A model generated the notes under the pieces. The model made no database searches. It saw only the letters and a program-made list of their open reading frames with translations, and had not been told where the DNA came from. Of a stretch of DNA of 64,000 nucleotides, positions 55,398-64,000 are shown one piece after another. Positions within the stretch are counted from its first letter, which is position 1; the number at the start of each line of letters is the position of its first letter. A program made the translations under genes and the position numbers. Source of the DNA: Clostridium sp. 1001275B_160808_H3 (GTDB lineage: Bacteria > Bacillota > Clostridia > Clostridiales > Clostridiaceae); contig NZ_JADNAT010000008.1 in NCBI RefSeq assembly GCF_015550425.1, positions 1 to 64,000 on the forward strand. The letters are read 5' to 3'.

Positions 55398-55694
55398 GTG
55401 ACATCAAATATTGAAAATGTAAATAAAAACTTTGAGGAATCAAAAATATCAAATACTAATACTAGTACTACAAATTCTATATATGAATTCAATAATGTAG
55501 TCCTAGATTTCAAAAATATTGATGAAGCAGTTAAGATTATAGAAAAATACTCCTTTTGTGAGTCATTGACTATATCTAAAAGAAATAGAATAAACATAAA
55601 AATAAAGACCTCAAATTTACTACTACTATTTAATCAATTATCAAAGGATAATTTGTTTTATCTTTATATAGATATAGTGAAATGTGATATATAA
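55398..55694 (+). CDS. Hypothetical protein (98 aa)
   Basis: Not recognised. GTG 55398 is preferred over the TTG at 55380 because AGAAGG (55385-55390) is then well spaced. The N-terminal ~35 residues are Asn/Ser/Thr rich and probably disordered, and the rest alternates helix and strand (VLDFKNIDEAVKIIEKYSF, INIKIKTSNLLLLFNQLS). Base composition is extremely AT-rich. It lies between the CPBP remnant and the CAP gene. Confidence 0.5.
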   Translation: MTSNIENVNKNFEESKISNTNTSTTNSIYEFNNVVLDFKNIDEAVKIIEKYSFCESLTISKRNRINIKIKTSNLLLLFNQLSKDNLFYLYIDIVKCDI

Positions 55695-55777
55695 TATTTA
55701 ATATTTAAGTTTTATTTATACTAATAATACCTTTACTAAAATAATTACGTCACTCCTGTAATATCCTATATAAAATT

Positions 55778-55824
55778 AAAAGCTATTACTTTGCAAATCA
55801 TATTGCAAAATAATAGCTTTTATA
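55778..55824 (-). terminator. Terminator of the CAP-domain gene
   Basis: AAAAGCTATTA..TTTGCAA pairs with TTGCAAAA..TAATAGCTTTT over ~44 nt, with T-rich sequence beyond. Confidence 0.75.
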
Positions 55825-55878
55825 AGTTATATATAGGCTAGTAACTTAGTCTATCCAAGTTATCTTATATCTTTCATT

Positions 55879-56748
55879 CTATCTATAAAATTCTTGTGTT
55901 GCATAATATGTGTTTCCTATTTTGTAAACACCAATACCTATGCTACTGAAGTTTGATGATAGTATATTTGCTCTATGTCCTGATGAGTTCATCCAGTTGT
56001 CCATAAATTGTGTTGCTAAAGTCGCATTACCACTTACACCTTGTATGTATGCAATGTTTTCACCCCAAGCACTATATGATACTCCATCTGCCTTCATTTG
56101 TTCAGTAATTAACTTTCCTTGCGGATCTTTATGATCAAAATATCCTCTATCGCCCATATCCTTAGATTTAATTCTAGCATAGTGCTCCATTGTTCCATTA
56201 TAGCTTAACGCAGGGAGCCCAGCTGCTGCTCTTTCTTGATTTACTCTTTGGAATATGGCTTGTTCAATTTCAGCTATATAGCTGCTACTATCTGAAACAT
56301 TTGGTTTTTGATTTGATTCTTGCCCTGAATTAGAGTTAGAACCTTGTGATGGAGTAACCACCGGCTTTTGTTGTGGTGTGTATTGTCCATCAGTATAACA
56401 ATCTTCATTTGAATTTTTATTTTCTGTTTGTTGATCAGCTTGTACACCTGTTTCAGTCTTACTATTTGCAGTTTGTTTATTATTTAAAGATTCATTATTT
56501 TCATTAGTCTTAGATTCAGTTGAAACCTTATCTGCTGAAGCTACTGTATTTTTACTTGTTTCTACTACACTATTAGATTCATCAGTTTTTGTTTCCTTAT
56601 TTTCAGATGAAGTTTCACTGTTAGATTGAATCTTTGTAGCATCATTATTAGGTGCTTCAGTTTTTGAAGGCATAAAAAAGCTTCCTACTCCTAAGGCTAT
56701 TGTTAATCCTGTTGATGCTAATAACATCATTAATTTTGATTTAATCAT
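55879..56748 (-). CDS. Secreted CAP-domain (SCP/PR1) protein
   Basis: 289-aa exported protein. It has a signal segment (~1-26), a long Ser/Thr/Asn/Glu-rich linker (~30-150) typical of cell-wall spanning regions, and a C-terminal CAP domain (~158-289) with EQAIFQRVNQERAAAGLPALSY, HYARIKSKDMGDRGYFDHKDP, WGENIA and SGHRANIL, including the paired His residues of the CAP cavity. Related YkwD proteins are common in sporulating Firmicutes and their job is unclear. Single gene with terminator. A GGGGG site precedes ATG 56748. Confidence 0.92.
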   Translation of the reverse strand: MIKSKLMMLLASTGLTIALGVGSFFMPSKTEAPNNDATKIQSNSETSSENKETKTDESNSVVETSKNTVASADKVSTESKTNENNESLNNKQTANSKTETGVQADQQTENKNSNEDCYTDGQYTPQQKPVVTPSQGSNSNSGQESNQKPNVSDSSSYIAEIEQAIFQRVNQERAAAGLPALSYNGTMEHYARIKSKDMGDRGYFDHKDPQGKLITEQMKADGVSYSAWGENIAYIQGVSGNATLATQFMDNWMNSSGHRANILSSNFSSIGIGVYKIGNTYYATQEFYR

Positions 56749-57324
56749 TTGTAATTCCCCCTTCAGATTTGTTTGTTCATCTGTGCCATTATACTAACAT
56801 AATGTTTAGGGGGTCTAAATATGAGTTAGTTTCTAATTATTCAATATTATTCTATTAATGCCAATTTAATTTTTGATATTCATTTTTTACCATAAAAAAC
56901 ATCATATAAAACTCATAACATTTACATATATTTTTATTAATTTTTCATTCTTCCTTAGATTGCGTCATTCCAAAGTTTAAGTACATTAATTTTTATATAA
57001 AAATTAATAATCAAATATTTTTTTCATCAGCAAGTTGATATATTTACCATGATAAAATTACCAAAAAGTTTTTTTATATATTCTACATATTTTTGAACAA
57101 AAATAAAAGACGACTAAGCGTTGCTATTAGTCATCTTTTACTGAAATAAATTCTATAATTATAGGAGTTTAATTTATTTGTATATACTTCATATTATTAA
57201 AAGTGTGGAGCTTCTAATAATATTTTCTCTCTCTTTAACTGATATTGATTATCAATCTAATATTATGATATATTCTTTTTTTACCATTGTCAATAGAAAA
57301 ATTGCAATTAATTGAAATTTATTA
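56749..57324. other. Intergenic region with terminator only
   Basis: The 576-bp AT-rich gap between the CAP gene and comB holds the comB-side terminator at 57107-57140 and an imperfect repeat of TTAATTTTTATATAAAAATTAA (around 56985-57010). Nothing else is recognised. Confidence 0.5.
57105..57142 (-). terminator. Terminator downstream of comB
   Basis: AAAAGACGACTAAG pairs imperfectly with the ATTAGTCATCTTTT block over 57107-57140. It is followed on the minus strand by TTTTATTTTTG. It lies ~185 bp after the comB stop. Confidence 0.65.
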
Positions 57325-58056
57325 TCAGTCATTTATTAATGATATAATGCCTGTATTTTTATTTACTATTGGAACTATATCTAATATATCTTTTTTACAG
57401 CAATATTCAAGATCATCCTGTAAATTTAAATCTTTCAATATATTATAATGTCTTGCCTCTTTTATAAAGCTTACTATATTTTGATTATTTTCATATATAT
57501 ATTTAGCTGTTTTAGCTATATCAGATAAATTATAAATACCCTTTTTACATAATAAATTAATCATATACCCTGAGCATATAAAGTCATCCATAGAAAACTG
57601 ACCATTTGTACCTGAATTTATAAATACAACATCACTAGAATTTTCATTCAATCTATCTATAACAGCTTTAGCATTTATCATCGCACCTATTAGTATTTTA
57701 CTTGCTTTTAAACTTAAATTTATTGCTCTTGTTCCATTAGTGGTACTTAATATTATACTTTTTCCTTTTATTTTATCTCTCGTATACTCTAATGGTGAAT
57801 TAGTAAAGTCAAATCCTTCTATTTTTATAGCTCTTCGCTCTCCCCCTAACAATGTGGCTATTCCTTTTTCTGAAAGTTCTTTTTTCTTATTGAAGGCTTC
57901 CTCTACGGTTAGCATAGGAATAACTTCCCTTGCTCCATTTGCTAATGCTGTTGTAATAACCGATGTAGCTCTTAGCATATCTATTACTACTACGGTCTTA
58001 TCTTCTAGATATTCTTCTTTAATATGATCTGCAGATATAATTACATCTATATTCAT
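57325..58056 (-). CDS. 2-phosphosulfolactate phosphatase (ComB family)
   Basis: 243-aa enzyme that removes phosphate from 2-phosphosulfolactate, known from coenzyme M biosynthesis in methanogens and from bacterial sulfolactate formation. Family features visible are [16 protein letters not shown] (~20-35), the GGERRA segment, [11 protein letters not shown] (~100) and [19 protein letters not shown]. Start ATG 58056 is chosen since GGGGAGG precedes it. ComA and ComC partners are not in the window, so the pathway is not shown. Confidence 0.85.
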   Translation of the reverse strand: MNIDVIISADHIKEEYLEDKTVVVIDMLRATSVITTALANGAREVIPMLTVEEAFNKKKELSEKGIATLLGGERRAIKIEGFDFTNSPLEYTRDKIKGKSIILSTTNGTRAINLSLKASKILIGAMINAKAVIDRLNENSSDVVFINSGTNGQFSMDDFICSGYMINLLCKKGIYNLSDIAKTAKYIYENNQNIVSFIKEARHYNILKDLNLQDDLEYCCKKDILDIVPIVNKNTGIISLIND

Positions 58057-58138
58057 AAAAATACCTCCCCATATTTTAAATTGAAATTTGATCAATTATT
58101 AATTTTTATATTTTAATTCTTCATCTTTAATAATTAGA

Positions 58139-59062
58139 CTATTTAAAATTCTTTCCTTGCCATATATCATTATCCTCTAGTGCTTTATCTATGGCATTTA
58201 ATACTTCCCACTTTTTTAAGCTCCACATTGGTCCTATTAGCAATTCCCTTGGTGCATCTCCTGTTAATCTATGCACTACCATTTCTTCTGGAATCATAGA
58301 AACTCCCTTACAAACTAAATCTATGTATTGTTCCTGTGTTAATAGCTTTAGTTCACCACTTTCATATTGCTCAACCATTTTTGTCCCTTCCATTAGATGA
58401 AGCAGATGGAACTTTATACCCTTTGCCCCTGAGTGTGCTATATAATCTACTGTCTTTAACATATCCTCTTCTGTTTCACCTGGTAATCCAAAAATAGTAT
58501 GTACAACTACCTCAATGTTTCTTTCTAATAATCTTTTTAATGTATTATCAAATACTTCAAAGTCATATCCTCTATTAAAGTTTCTAGCACTTTCATCATT
58601 TATTGTTTGTAGTCCAAGCTCAACAATCAAATATGTTTTTTCATTTAATTCAGTCAAAAACTCTAAAACATCATCATCAATACAATCTGGTCTTGTTGCT
58701 ATCGATAAAGCTACTACATTTTTTTGCATTAATGCTTCTCTATATTTTCTTCTAAGTTCTTCTACTGGTGCATAAGTGTTGGTATAAGCTTGGAAATATG
58801 CAATTAGCTTTCCATCCTTCCACTTTTTCTCCATCATATCTTTTCTATCTTCAAATTGCTTTGTTATAGATAAGGTTCTACTTCCAGCAAAATCACCTGA
58901 TCCTCTAGCACTACAAAATGTGCAACCTCCTTTAGCAACTTTTCCATCTCTATTTGGACAAGTAAATCCTCCATCTAAGGATATCTTATATACTTTTTCA
59001 TTAAATTTATTTCTAAGATAATAGTTTAAACTATGATATCTCTTACCATTCCATTCTTTCAT
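58139..59062 (-). CDS. TIGR01212-type radical SAM protein (YtqA/YhcC-like)
   Basis: 307-aa radical SAM enzyme. The cluster motif is CPNRDGKVAKGGCTFC (C35, C47, C50), spacing C-x11-C-x2-C, which is characteristic of this family instead of the classical CxxxCxxC. ATRPDCIDDDVL, VELGLQTINDES and HTIFGLPGETEEDM follow. Members are suspected of tRNA or other modification. The substrate is unknown. It starts with ATG behind AGGAGG and has no close partner, only comB downstream. Confidence 0.88.
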   Translation of the reverse strand: MKEWNGKRYHSLNYYLRNKFNEKVYKISLDGGFTCPNRDGKVAKGGCTFCSARGSGDFAGSRTLSITKQFEDRKDMMEKKWKDGKLIAYFQAYTNTYAPVEELRRKYREALMQKNVVALSIATRPDCIDDDVLEFLTELNEKTYLIVELGLQTINDESARNFNRGYDFEVFDNTLKRLLERNIEVVVHTIFGLPGETEEDMLKTVDYIAHSGAKGIKFHLLHLMEGTKMVEQYESGELKLLTQEQYIDLVCKGVSMIPEEMVVHRLTGDAPRELLIGPMWSLKKWEVLNAIDKALEDNDIWQGKNFK

Positions 59063-59148
59063 TATTTCCTCCTAATAAAAAAATAAAAGTACCACTATAT
59101 TTAAGTTGTACTTTTATTCTACTACATTATTTTTATATGTTAAGTATT

Positions 59149-60255
59149 TTAAATATTTTTTTTAACTTCCTCTTCTTCCATATTTGCTTTATATCCACCA
59201 ATAACATCTATATTAATATCATTTCTACCTTCCTTACCACTTACCTCAACAGTAATTTCACTTTTATCAAAGCTCTTTAAATTTATATTATATTTATCTT
59301 CTGGAAACATTTCATTAAATTTTAACTTAACAAGTTCTCCATCAGCTGTTTTATATACATTTATTCTATTTAACCCACTAGCATTTAAATATTCTACGAT
59401 TAAATATCCCTCTTCTTTTGAAAACACCAAATTTTTCATTTTAACATTATCCAGTATATCTAAAGGTACAACTTTCTTAGCTATTGGTTTATCTACTAGC
59501 TCCTCTAAATCACTACTAATATTAGAATTTTGATTTGCACCTGCTGTTGCACTTTCTCCACCGCCTTGCCCTTGAGCCGCTTTACTTTCTTCTATATATG
59601 CAATTGATAAAAAAGCCTTATTATTTCCTATTGTGGAGATAGCTACTTTTTGTCCTTTATATCCTAATGATACTGGTCCAAATGCCTCAGATGGAGCTTT
59701 TTCCTTATATAACATTATTTTATTTTCACTTACATAAACATCCTTAGGTAAATTATTTAATGTTAGTATTAGATCACTTTTTCCCCCATCCTCTCCAATT
59801 ATTCTTAAGGATTTATTTCTTACAAAAACTTGCTTTTTATTCATTGATTTAACTTCATCAATTTTATATTCATCTCCAATTTTTAAAACCTTTATTGCAT
59901 AATTATCTAAATCACATTTTGGTTCTGATGCTGAATTTCTAATTACATTATATATCGCATAAACTGAACCCGAAGATTCTATCATGTTATCAGGCGCATA
60001 AGCTATTATTCTTGATGTTCCAGTAGAAATCTCCTTATTTTTACTTATCAATTGCTCTGTACATAGCTTATTTGCTTCTTCTATATTGTCATCCTTAACA
60101 TAGTTTAAATAACTTTCAGCAATTTTTGCTGCTTCCTTTGGATTAAATAAATCTATATTAGCTTTTTCATTATTTTCTTTTTTTGCACATGCAGATAATA
60201 AATAAAAACTCATAATTACTACTAAACAACATTTAAACAAATTCCTCTTTTTCAC
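59149..60255 (-). CDS. Uncharacterised lipoprotein
   Basis: Not recognised. The ~368-aa protein has a lipoprotein signal (VKKRNLFKCCLVVIMSFYLLSAC, lipobox LSAC) and a mature part rich in Lys, Asn and Ser. It includes a low-complexity AAQGQGGGESATAGANQN linker (~230-245 from the first Met) between two beta-rich halves, and the C-terminal half ends KANMEEEEVKKNI. I prefer GTG 60255 as the start because AAGGAGG precedes it. Single gene, divergent from the YkvI-like gene. Probably surface exposed. Confidence 0.7.
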   Translation of the reverse strand: MKKRNLFKCCLVVIMSFYLLSACAKKENNEKANIDLFNPKEAAKIAESYLNYVKDDNIEEANKLCTEQLISKNKEISTGTSRIIAYAPDNMIESSGSVYAIYNVIRNSASEPKCDLDNYAIKVLKIGDEYKIDEVKSMNKKQVFVRNKSLRIIGEDGGKSDLILTLNNLPKDVYVSENKIMLYKEKAPSEAFGPVSLGYKGQKVAISTIGNNKAFLSIAYIEESKAAQGQGGGESATAGANQNSNISSDLEELVDKPIAKKVVPLDILDNVKMKNLVFSKEEGYLIVEYLNASGLNRINVYKTADGELVKLKFNEMFPEDKYNINLKSFDKSEITVEVSGKEGRNDINIDVIGGYKANMEEEEVKKNI

Positions 60256-60386
60256 TTTAATTACCTCCTTATATATATTCCTCAAAGTTATTTTCCCTAA
60301 GAAAATATACCTTATTCATTTTTGAAGAATAAAAGTGCTTTTATAAATATATATTTGTTAATAGATAGTAAATAGGGGGATTAAAA

Positions 60387-61445
60387 ATGAAACGTGAATT
60401 TTCTAAAATTTTTCAAATAGCAGTTGTTTTTATTGGAACAATTGTTGGCGCTGGGTTAGCTTCTGGACAAGAAATCAAAGAATTTTTCACATCATATGGA
60501 GTATCAAGCTTTATAGGAATTATAGCTTGTGGTATATTTTATATAATTATGGGTTCTATAGTCTCTAAAATTAGTATTAAATATAAGTTAAACTCTTATG
60601 GTGATGTAATTAAGGTTGTAAGTCCAAATTTACTCGGCAAAATTACTGGTGTAATTACTACACTATACTTAATTTCTAGTGCGTCAATAATATTAGCTGG
60701 TAGTGGTGCATTAATAAATCAATTTTTTAATATTCCTAAGATAATTGGATCTTTAATAATGGTTGCTTTAGCAGTTTTCTTTCTTTTAAGAGATACAGAT
60801 GGTTTAATTGAAGTTAATTCATTTATTGTTCCAACTCTTGTTATTACTATAACAACAATAACCATACTATATTTTATGTTTTGTAAAGATATGATTTCTA
60901 TAGAATTTTTAACTAAATTTGAACCTAAAAAGACTGGTATCACATTATCTACAATACTATATGCTGGATATAATACTCTTTGTTGTCTTGGTGTATTAGT
61001 GCCTCTTAGTAATCAAATAAAAAAACCTAAAACTATGTTTTATGGAATTACACTTGGTGCAATAGGTTTAGCTTGTTTAAGTTTTGCTATAAACTTTTTG
61101 TTAATGATAAACCAACCATATATACATCAATATGAAATACCTTTATTATTTGTAGCACAACGCTTTGGCAATGTAATTCAAGCATTATTATTAGTTGTAA
61201 TTTGGTTAGAAATGTTTTCCACTGAGGTTTCTGATGTTTACTCCATAAGTAAAACATTAGATAATAGCTTTAATATAGACTTTAAGAAAGCAATCTTCAT
61301 AGTTCTAATTATTGCTCTTCCTATATCAAGAATAGGATTTTCAAAATTAATTGGATCATTATATCCTCTTTTTGGTATGCTTAGCTTGGTATTTATAGCA
61401 CAAACAATTTATTTTTATTTTAAACATAAAAAAGAATTAAATTAA
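60387..61445 (+). CDS. YkvI-family membrane transporter
   Basis: 352-aa polytopic protein with about ten membrane segments, opening FQIAVVFIGTIVGAGLASGQEIKEFF, the LeuT-like first helix typical of YkvI proteins. The fold belongs to the amino acid/polyamine transporter superfamily. The substrate is unknown. GGGGGGATT precedes ATG. It is convergent with the H-NOX chemoreceptor gene. Confidence 0.85.
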   Translation: MKREFSKIFQIAVVFIGTIVGAGLASGQEIKEFFTSYGVSSFIGIIACGIFYIIMGSIVSKISIKYKLNSYGDVIKVVSPNLLGKITGVITTLYLISSASIILAGSGALINQFFNIPKIIGSLIMVALAVFFLLRDTDGLIEVNSFIVPTLVITITTITILYFMFCKDMISIEFLTKFEPKKTGITLSTILYAGYNTLCCLGVLVPLSNQIKKPKTMFYGITLGAIGLACLSFAINFLLMINQPYIHQYEIPLLFVAQRFGNVIQALLLVVIWLEMFSTEVSDVYSISKTLDNSFNIDFKKAIFIVLIIALPISRIGFSKLIGSLYPLFGMLSLVFIAQTIYFYFKHKKELN

Positions 61446-61457
61446 TTCATAAAACAA

Positions 61458-61500
61458 AACACCCCAGCCTCAAAAATTGAGTCCATGGGGTGTAATTTTT
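61458..61500 (+). terminator. Terminator of the YkvI-like gene
   Basis: ACACCCCA (61459-61466) pairs with TGGGGTGT (61485-61492), with TTTTTT after. It also fits minus-strand exit of the next gene. Confidence 0.8.
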
Positions 61501-61503
61501 TAA

Positions 61504-63279
61504 TTATATATTTACATCATTTTCAAAGTTATCTCCAACATCCTTAATTTTTTGGAGAGTATCTATCATATCCTGAATATTTCTAGTAAACTCTTCTATA
61601 TCTTGGTTAACTTGTTGAGATGATGCTGCATTTTCTGCTGCAATAGAAGCTAGTGAATCAATAGTTTTAAACATTTCTTCTACTGATTTAACTTCATTAT
61701 TTAATTGGATTATTGATTTATTAGTTTCATTTGATACAACTTTAATCAACTCATTAGCTTCTAAGCTTATCTTTCTAACATTCTCTAAATTATCTGTTTC
61801 TAGCTCCAATATATTATATTGGCTTTCTATACTTGTTACTAATGAATTAATTTCTTCTGCAAAGAACGATAAATTACTATTTATATCCTTAACAGCTTGT
61901 TGTGATTGTTCTGCAAGCTTTCTTACCTCTTCCGCTACAACAGCAAATCCTCGTCCTTGCTCTCCAGCCCTTGCAGCTTCTATTGAAGCATTTAATGCTA
62001 AAAGATTAGTTTGAGACGAAATCCCTGCTACTAAAGATACTATATTAGTAATATCTTCTGCTTTTCTTTGAAGATTTTTCCCCTTTTCCTTTACATCCAT
62101 AAATGATTTTAATGATTCTTTTATAGCTTCACTTGACTTGTCCACATTTATATGACTTTGATTAATTTTTTCAACAGATTTATCTAATTCATTTTTATTT
62201 TTATCTTCGGTCTTTACAAGATCTTTTAAAGCTAAAATATTTTCATTTGTTTGCTTTACAAGAGTTTCAGTACTTAATTCTTGTTGCATTGCTAACTCTG
62301 AAACTTGTTCTGAATAACTAGATATTTCCTCTGTAGTTTTTCTCATTTTTTCTGTTGTATTATGCATCGCTTTGGTAAATGTTGATAATTCATTAGCCGC
62401 AAGACTAGCTGATGTTGAATCTTTACCAATATTATCTTTTAACCTTGATATTCCCTTATATATTTTTTCAAGCTTATCATTTGTAGAAATACTTCTATCT
62501 ATAGCCTCAAAATTATTATTTTCTATATTTTCTATTATGTCATTTAAAGGCTTTATTGTCATATAACATACAAATGCAGATACAATTCCAGAAATGACTC
62601 CAATAATTAATCCCTTTGACAATCCTGCAAGTAATATACTAATACAAGTAGTAATTATAAATATTGGAACTGCCATCTTTAATTCTAAACTCTTTAATCC
62701 TATTCTTGATAAACTATTACTGAATATGTACCTCTTACTATGTTGAATTGTATTTTCAAAATTAATATGTACTTTTAATTCTCCCTTTTTTCTTTCTACT
62801 TCTCTAATCTCTATAGTCTCACCAAAATGTTTAGCACTTCCATTTAACAAACCTAAGAAATAATCAAATAATTCTCTATCAGATTTATATGTAAGATATA
62901 TACTATTATTTGATATTGGCTCTAAATGCATCTTAGGTGGCCTAGAACCCCTTATCTTTTTCATTATTATTGAATGTATAAAGTTAAGTGAATCTAAAAA
63001 CTTATATAAGTTTACTCTTTTAAAGAATATAGGATAATCTTCTGAAAACTTCTGCAGATTATTTTCTCCAATGACTTGCCACAGCTCATTTACTGAAGTA
63101 CCTACATTATCTGCTATAGTCTGTATTAAATTAAATATCTGTGGATCATTTACATCTTCTAACGGTGTAAACACTATGTTTTCTGACCAATTTACTGATT
63201 TTAAACTTTTATTTATAACTTCATTTCCATATAAATCTCTACATGTCCTTAGCCATGTAGAAACAACTGTACCTTTCAT
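61504..63279 (-). CDS. H-NOX (heme NO/O2-binding) methyl-accepting chemotaxis protein
   Basis: 591-aa receptor. Residues 1-~180 form an H-NOX heme domain with proximal H102, the heme-propionate YxSxR motif (Y131, S133, R135), P115, and the distal O2-binding set W9, N74 and Y140, all at the numbering of the Caldanaerobacter protein. Two membrane segments follow (~200-242), then a long coiled coil and the MCP signalling hairpin ([22 protein letters not shown]). It is likely a cytoplasm-facing oxygen or NO sensor feeding CheA. AAGGGGGAC precedes ATG 63279. It is divergent or convergent with no chemotaxis gene in the window. Confidence 0.95.
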   Translation of the reverse strand: MKGTVVSTWLRTCRDLYGNEVINKSLKSVNWSENIVFTPLEDVNDPQIFNLIQTIADNVGTSVNELWQVIGENNLQKFSEDYPIFFKRVNLYKFLDSLNFIHSIIMKKIRGSRPPKMHLEPISNNSIYLTYKSDRELFDYFLGLLNGSAKHFGETIEIREVERKKGELKVHINFENTIQHSKRYIFSNSLSRIGLKSLELKMAVPIFIITTCISILLAGLSKGLIIGVISGIVSAFVCYMTIKPLNDIIENIENNNFEAIDRSISTNDKLEKIYKGISRLKDNIGKDSTSASLAANELSTFTKAMHNTTEKMRKTTEEISSYSEQVSELAMQQELSTETLVKQTNENILALKDLVKTEDKNKNELDKSVEKINQSHINVDKSSEAIKESLKSFMDVKEKGKNLQRKAEDITNIVSLVAGISSQTNLLALNASIEAARAGEQGRGFAVVAEEVRKLAEQSQQAVKDINSNLSFFAEEINSLVTSIESQYNILELETDNLENVRKISLEANELIKVVSNETNKSIIQLNNEVKSVEEMFKTIDSLASIAAENAASSQQVNQDIEEFTRNIQDMIDTLQKIKDVGDNFENDVNI

Positions 63280-63378
63280 AACTGTCCCCCTTAATTTTAA
63301 ATATGTATCCGCTCTGTTGTAGGTAATAAAAAAACTTATATATTCATGTTCATTATATAACTATTTTTATGAAAAAAA

Positions 63379-63408
63379 TAGATGAATTGGAAATATTCCA
63401 ATTCATCT
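63379..63408 (-). terminator. Terminator of the peptidoglycan-binding gene
   Basis: GATGAATTGGAA (63381-63392) with TTCCAATTCATC (63396-63407), with T-rich ATTTTTTTC on the minus strand. Confidence 0.8.
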
Positions 63409-63413
63409 CCTTA

Positions 63414-64000
63414 TCATACCATATCATCCATGTAATCAAACTTAGGAATTGTAGGATCATAGTAGTTATCAAAAGACCTTGGAGGAACAAATATTCTTTG
63501 AACACTTCTTGCACTTCCCCTTAATTCTGCTATTCTTGTTACTCCTACATAAACATCTGATATTTTATACCAAGTTGCATAATCAACTACACCAGTTTTA
63601 GGTAAATTGAAAACTCCTTGGAAAACCCTAACTGCCTCTGCTGTATTAGCTCCATATATCCCATCTTGGGCAACCTTAGGAATTAGAGGATAGTTCTGGG
63701 ATATTCTGTTTAAAAATTCCTGTACAGTACTAACTTCTACTCCCGATGACCCTATTATTAAATCATATCCAGGATATGATTTTGGTACTCCTTTAACTTG
63801 CTCTGCAGTAACTAATTCAATATCACTTCCATAAAAGCTCGTTAATATTTCATATGGAGTTTTACCTTGATCGCCTAAATACTTACTTCCCCATTGCGTC
63901 ATCCAACCTGGACAAGATACATTTTTACCATCACAATATTGGGTTAATAGCGGTTGCTTTCTTCCCATCCTTCTTACATAAGTTGCAAATATATCATCTA
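63414..64000 (-). CDS. SpoIID/peptidoglycan-binding protein, 5' part outside window
   Basis: The reading frame stays open through the right edge (upstream residues read DDIFATYVRR before the first Met), so the gene is truncated here. The visible C-terminal part holds the Cys-rich QYCDGKNVSCPGWMTQWGS segment and a peptidoglycan-binding module (ISQNYPLIPKVAQDGIYGANTAEAVRVFQ, ~95-125 of the visible part). Related clostridial proteins have an N-terminal SpoIID-like domain and may act in spore cortex or wall. The full length is not seen. Confidence 0.8.
   Translation of the reverse strand, partial: DDIFATYVRRMGRKQPLLTQYCDGKNVSCPGWMTQWGSKYLGDQGKTPYEILTSFYGSDIELVTAEQVKGVPKSYPGYDLIIGSSGVEVSTVQEFLNRISQNYPLIPKVAQDGIYGANTAEAVRVFQGVFNLPKTGVVDYATWYKISDVYVGVTRIAELRGSARSVQRIFVPPRSFDNYYDPTIPKFDYMDDMV

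Noticed and set aside
1..64000. CRISPR arrays, tRNA/rRNA genes, transposases, integrases, phage genes
   Set aside because: No regularly spaced direct repeats, cloverleaf sequences, or transposase, integrase or phage-like coding regions were recognised on either strand.

Overview
The window looks like chromosomal DNA of a sporulating, strictly anaerobic Firmicute, most likely Clostridium sensu stricto (cluster I). The reasons are the very AT-rich sequence, strong GGAGG/GGGGG ribosome binding sites with many TTG and GTG starts, a class III (oxygen-sensitive) ribonucleotide reductase, spore maturation genes spmA/spmB, two T-box leaders, guanine and lysine riboswitches, and the tatD-yabE-rnmV-rsmA order. 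No tRNA, rRNA, CRISPR array, insertion sequence or prophage was recognised. Almost everything reads as core chromosome. Possible accessory content is a SIR2-domain gene at the left edge, a long hairpin element (6857-7076) and a frameshifted CPBP-type membrane protease remnant (54694-55151).

Layout. 1-1750: SIR2/nuclease-like protein. 1790-6475: leucyl aminopeptidase, a candidate C-rich small RNA, a class B penicillin-binding protein, and xpt with a guanine riboswitch. 6857-14600: long hairpin, nrdG, a CapA-type protein, aconitase, a (Re)-citrate/homocitrate synthase and nrdD. 14760-16500: DegV-PadR operon with paired operators, and a small protein. 16538-20650: ferredoxin, Mrp-type Fe-S carrier and three uncharacterised genes. 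20799-30600: rsmA-rnmV-yabE-tatD, a Na/phosphate transporter with Pho-like boxes and a small-RNA candidate, a divergent MetRS paralog, and the main metG under a Met T-box. 30650-40850: SdpI-like protein, two FUSC-like proteins in tandem, two aminopeptidases P around an NhaC-type (LysW) lysine transporter with its riboswitch, an ACT protein, and spmAB. 41100-46610: ccpA, ileS with an Ile T-box, and a BFD-like [2Fe-2S] protein whose 3' UTR carries C-rich motifs. 46925-53020: oppABCDF. 53373-64000: an rRNA methyltransferase, the pseudogene, a CAP protein, a 2-phosphosulfolactate phosphatase, a radical SAM protein, a YkvI-like transporter, an H-NOX chemoreceptor, and a peptidoglycan-binding protein cut by the window edge.

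How the genes work together. Several units form clear regulatory circuits: guanine to xpt, lysine to the transporter, uncharged tRNA-Met and tRNA-Ile to metG and ileS, probably NrdR to nrdD, and probably PadR to its own operon. The most interesting items are: (1) two short transcripts with the same unusual C-rich motifs, one apparently an independent RNA behind a Pho-like box and one in the 3' UTR of the BFD-like gene; (2) an H-NOX chemoreceptor with every residue of the O2-binding pocket (H102, Y131/S133/R135, P115, W9, N74, Y140) at canonical numbering; (3) a MetRS paralog with both catalytic signatures altered; (4) a citrate or homocitrate synthase of the NifV type next to aconitase; and (5) the SIR2 protein with a degenerate nuclease-like N-terminus.
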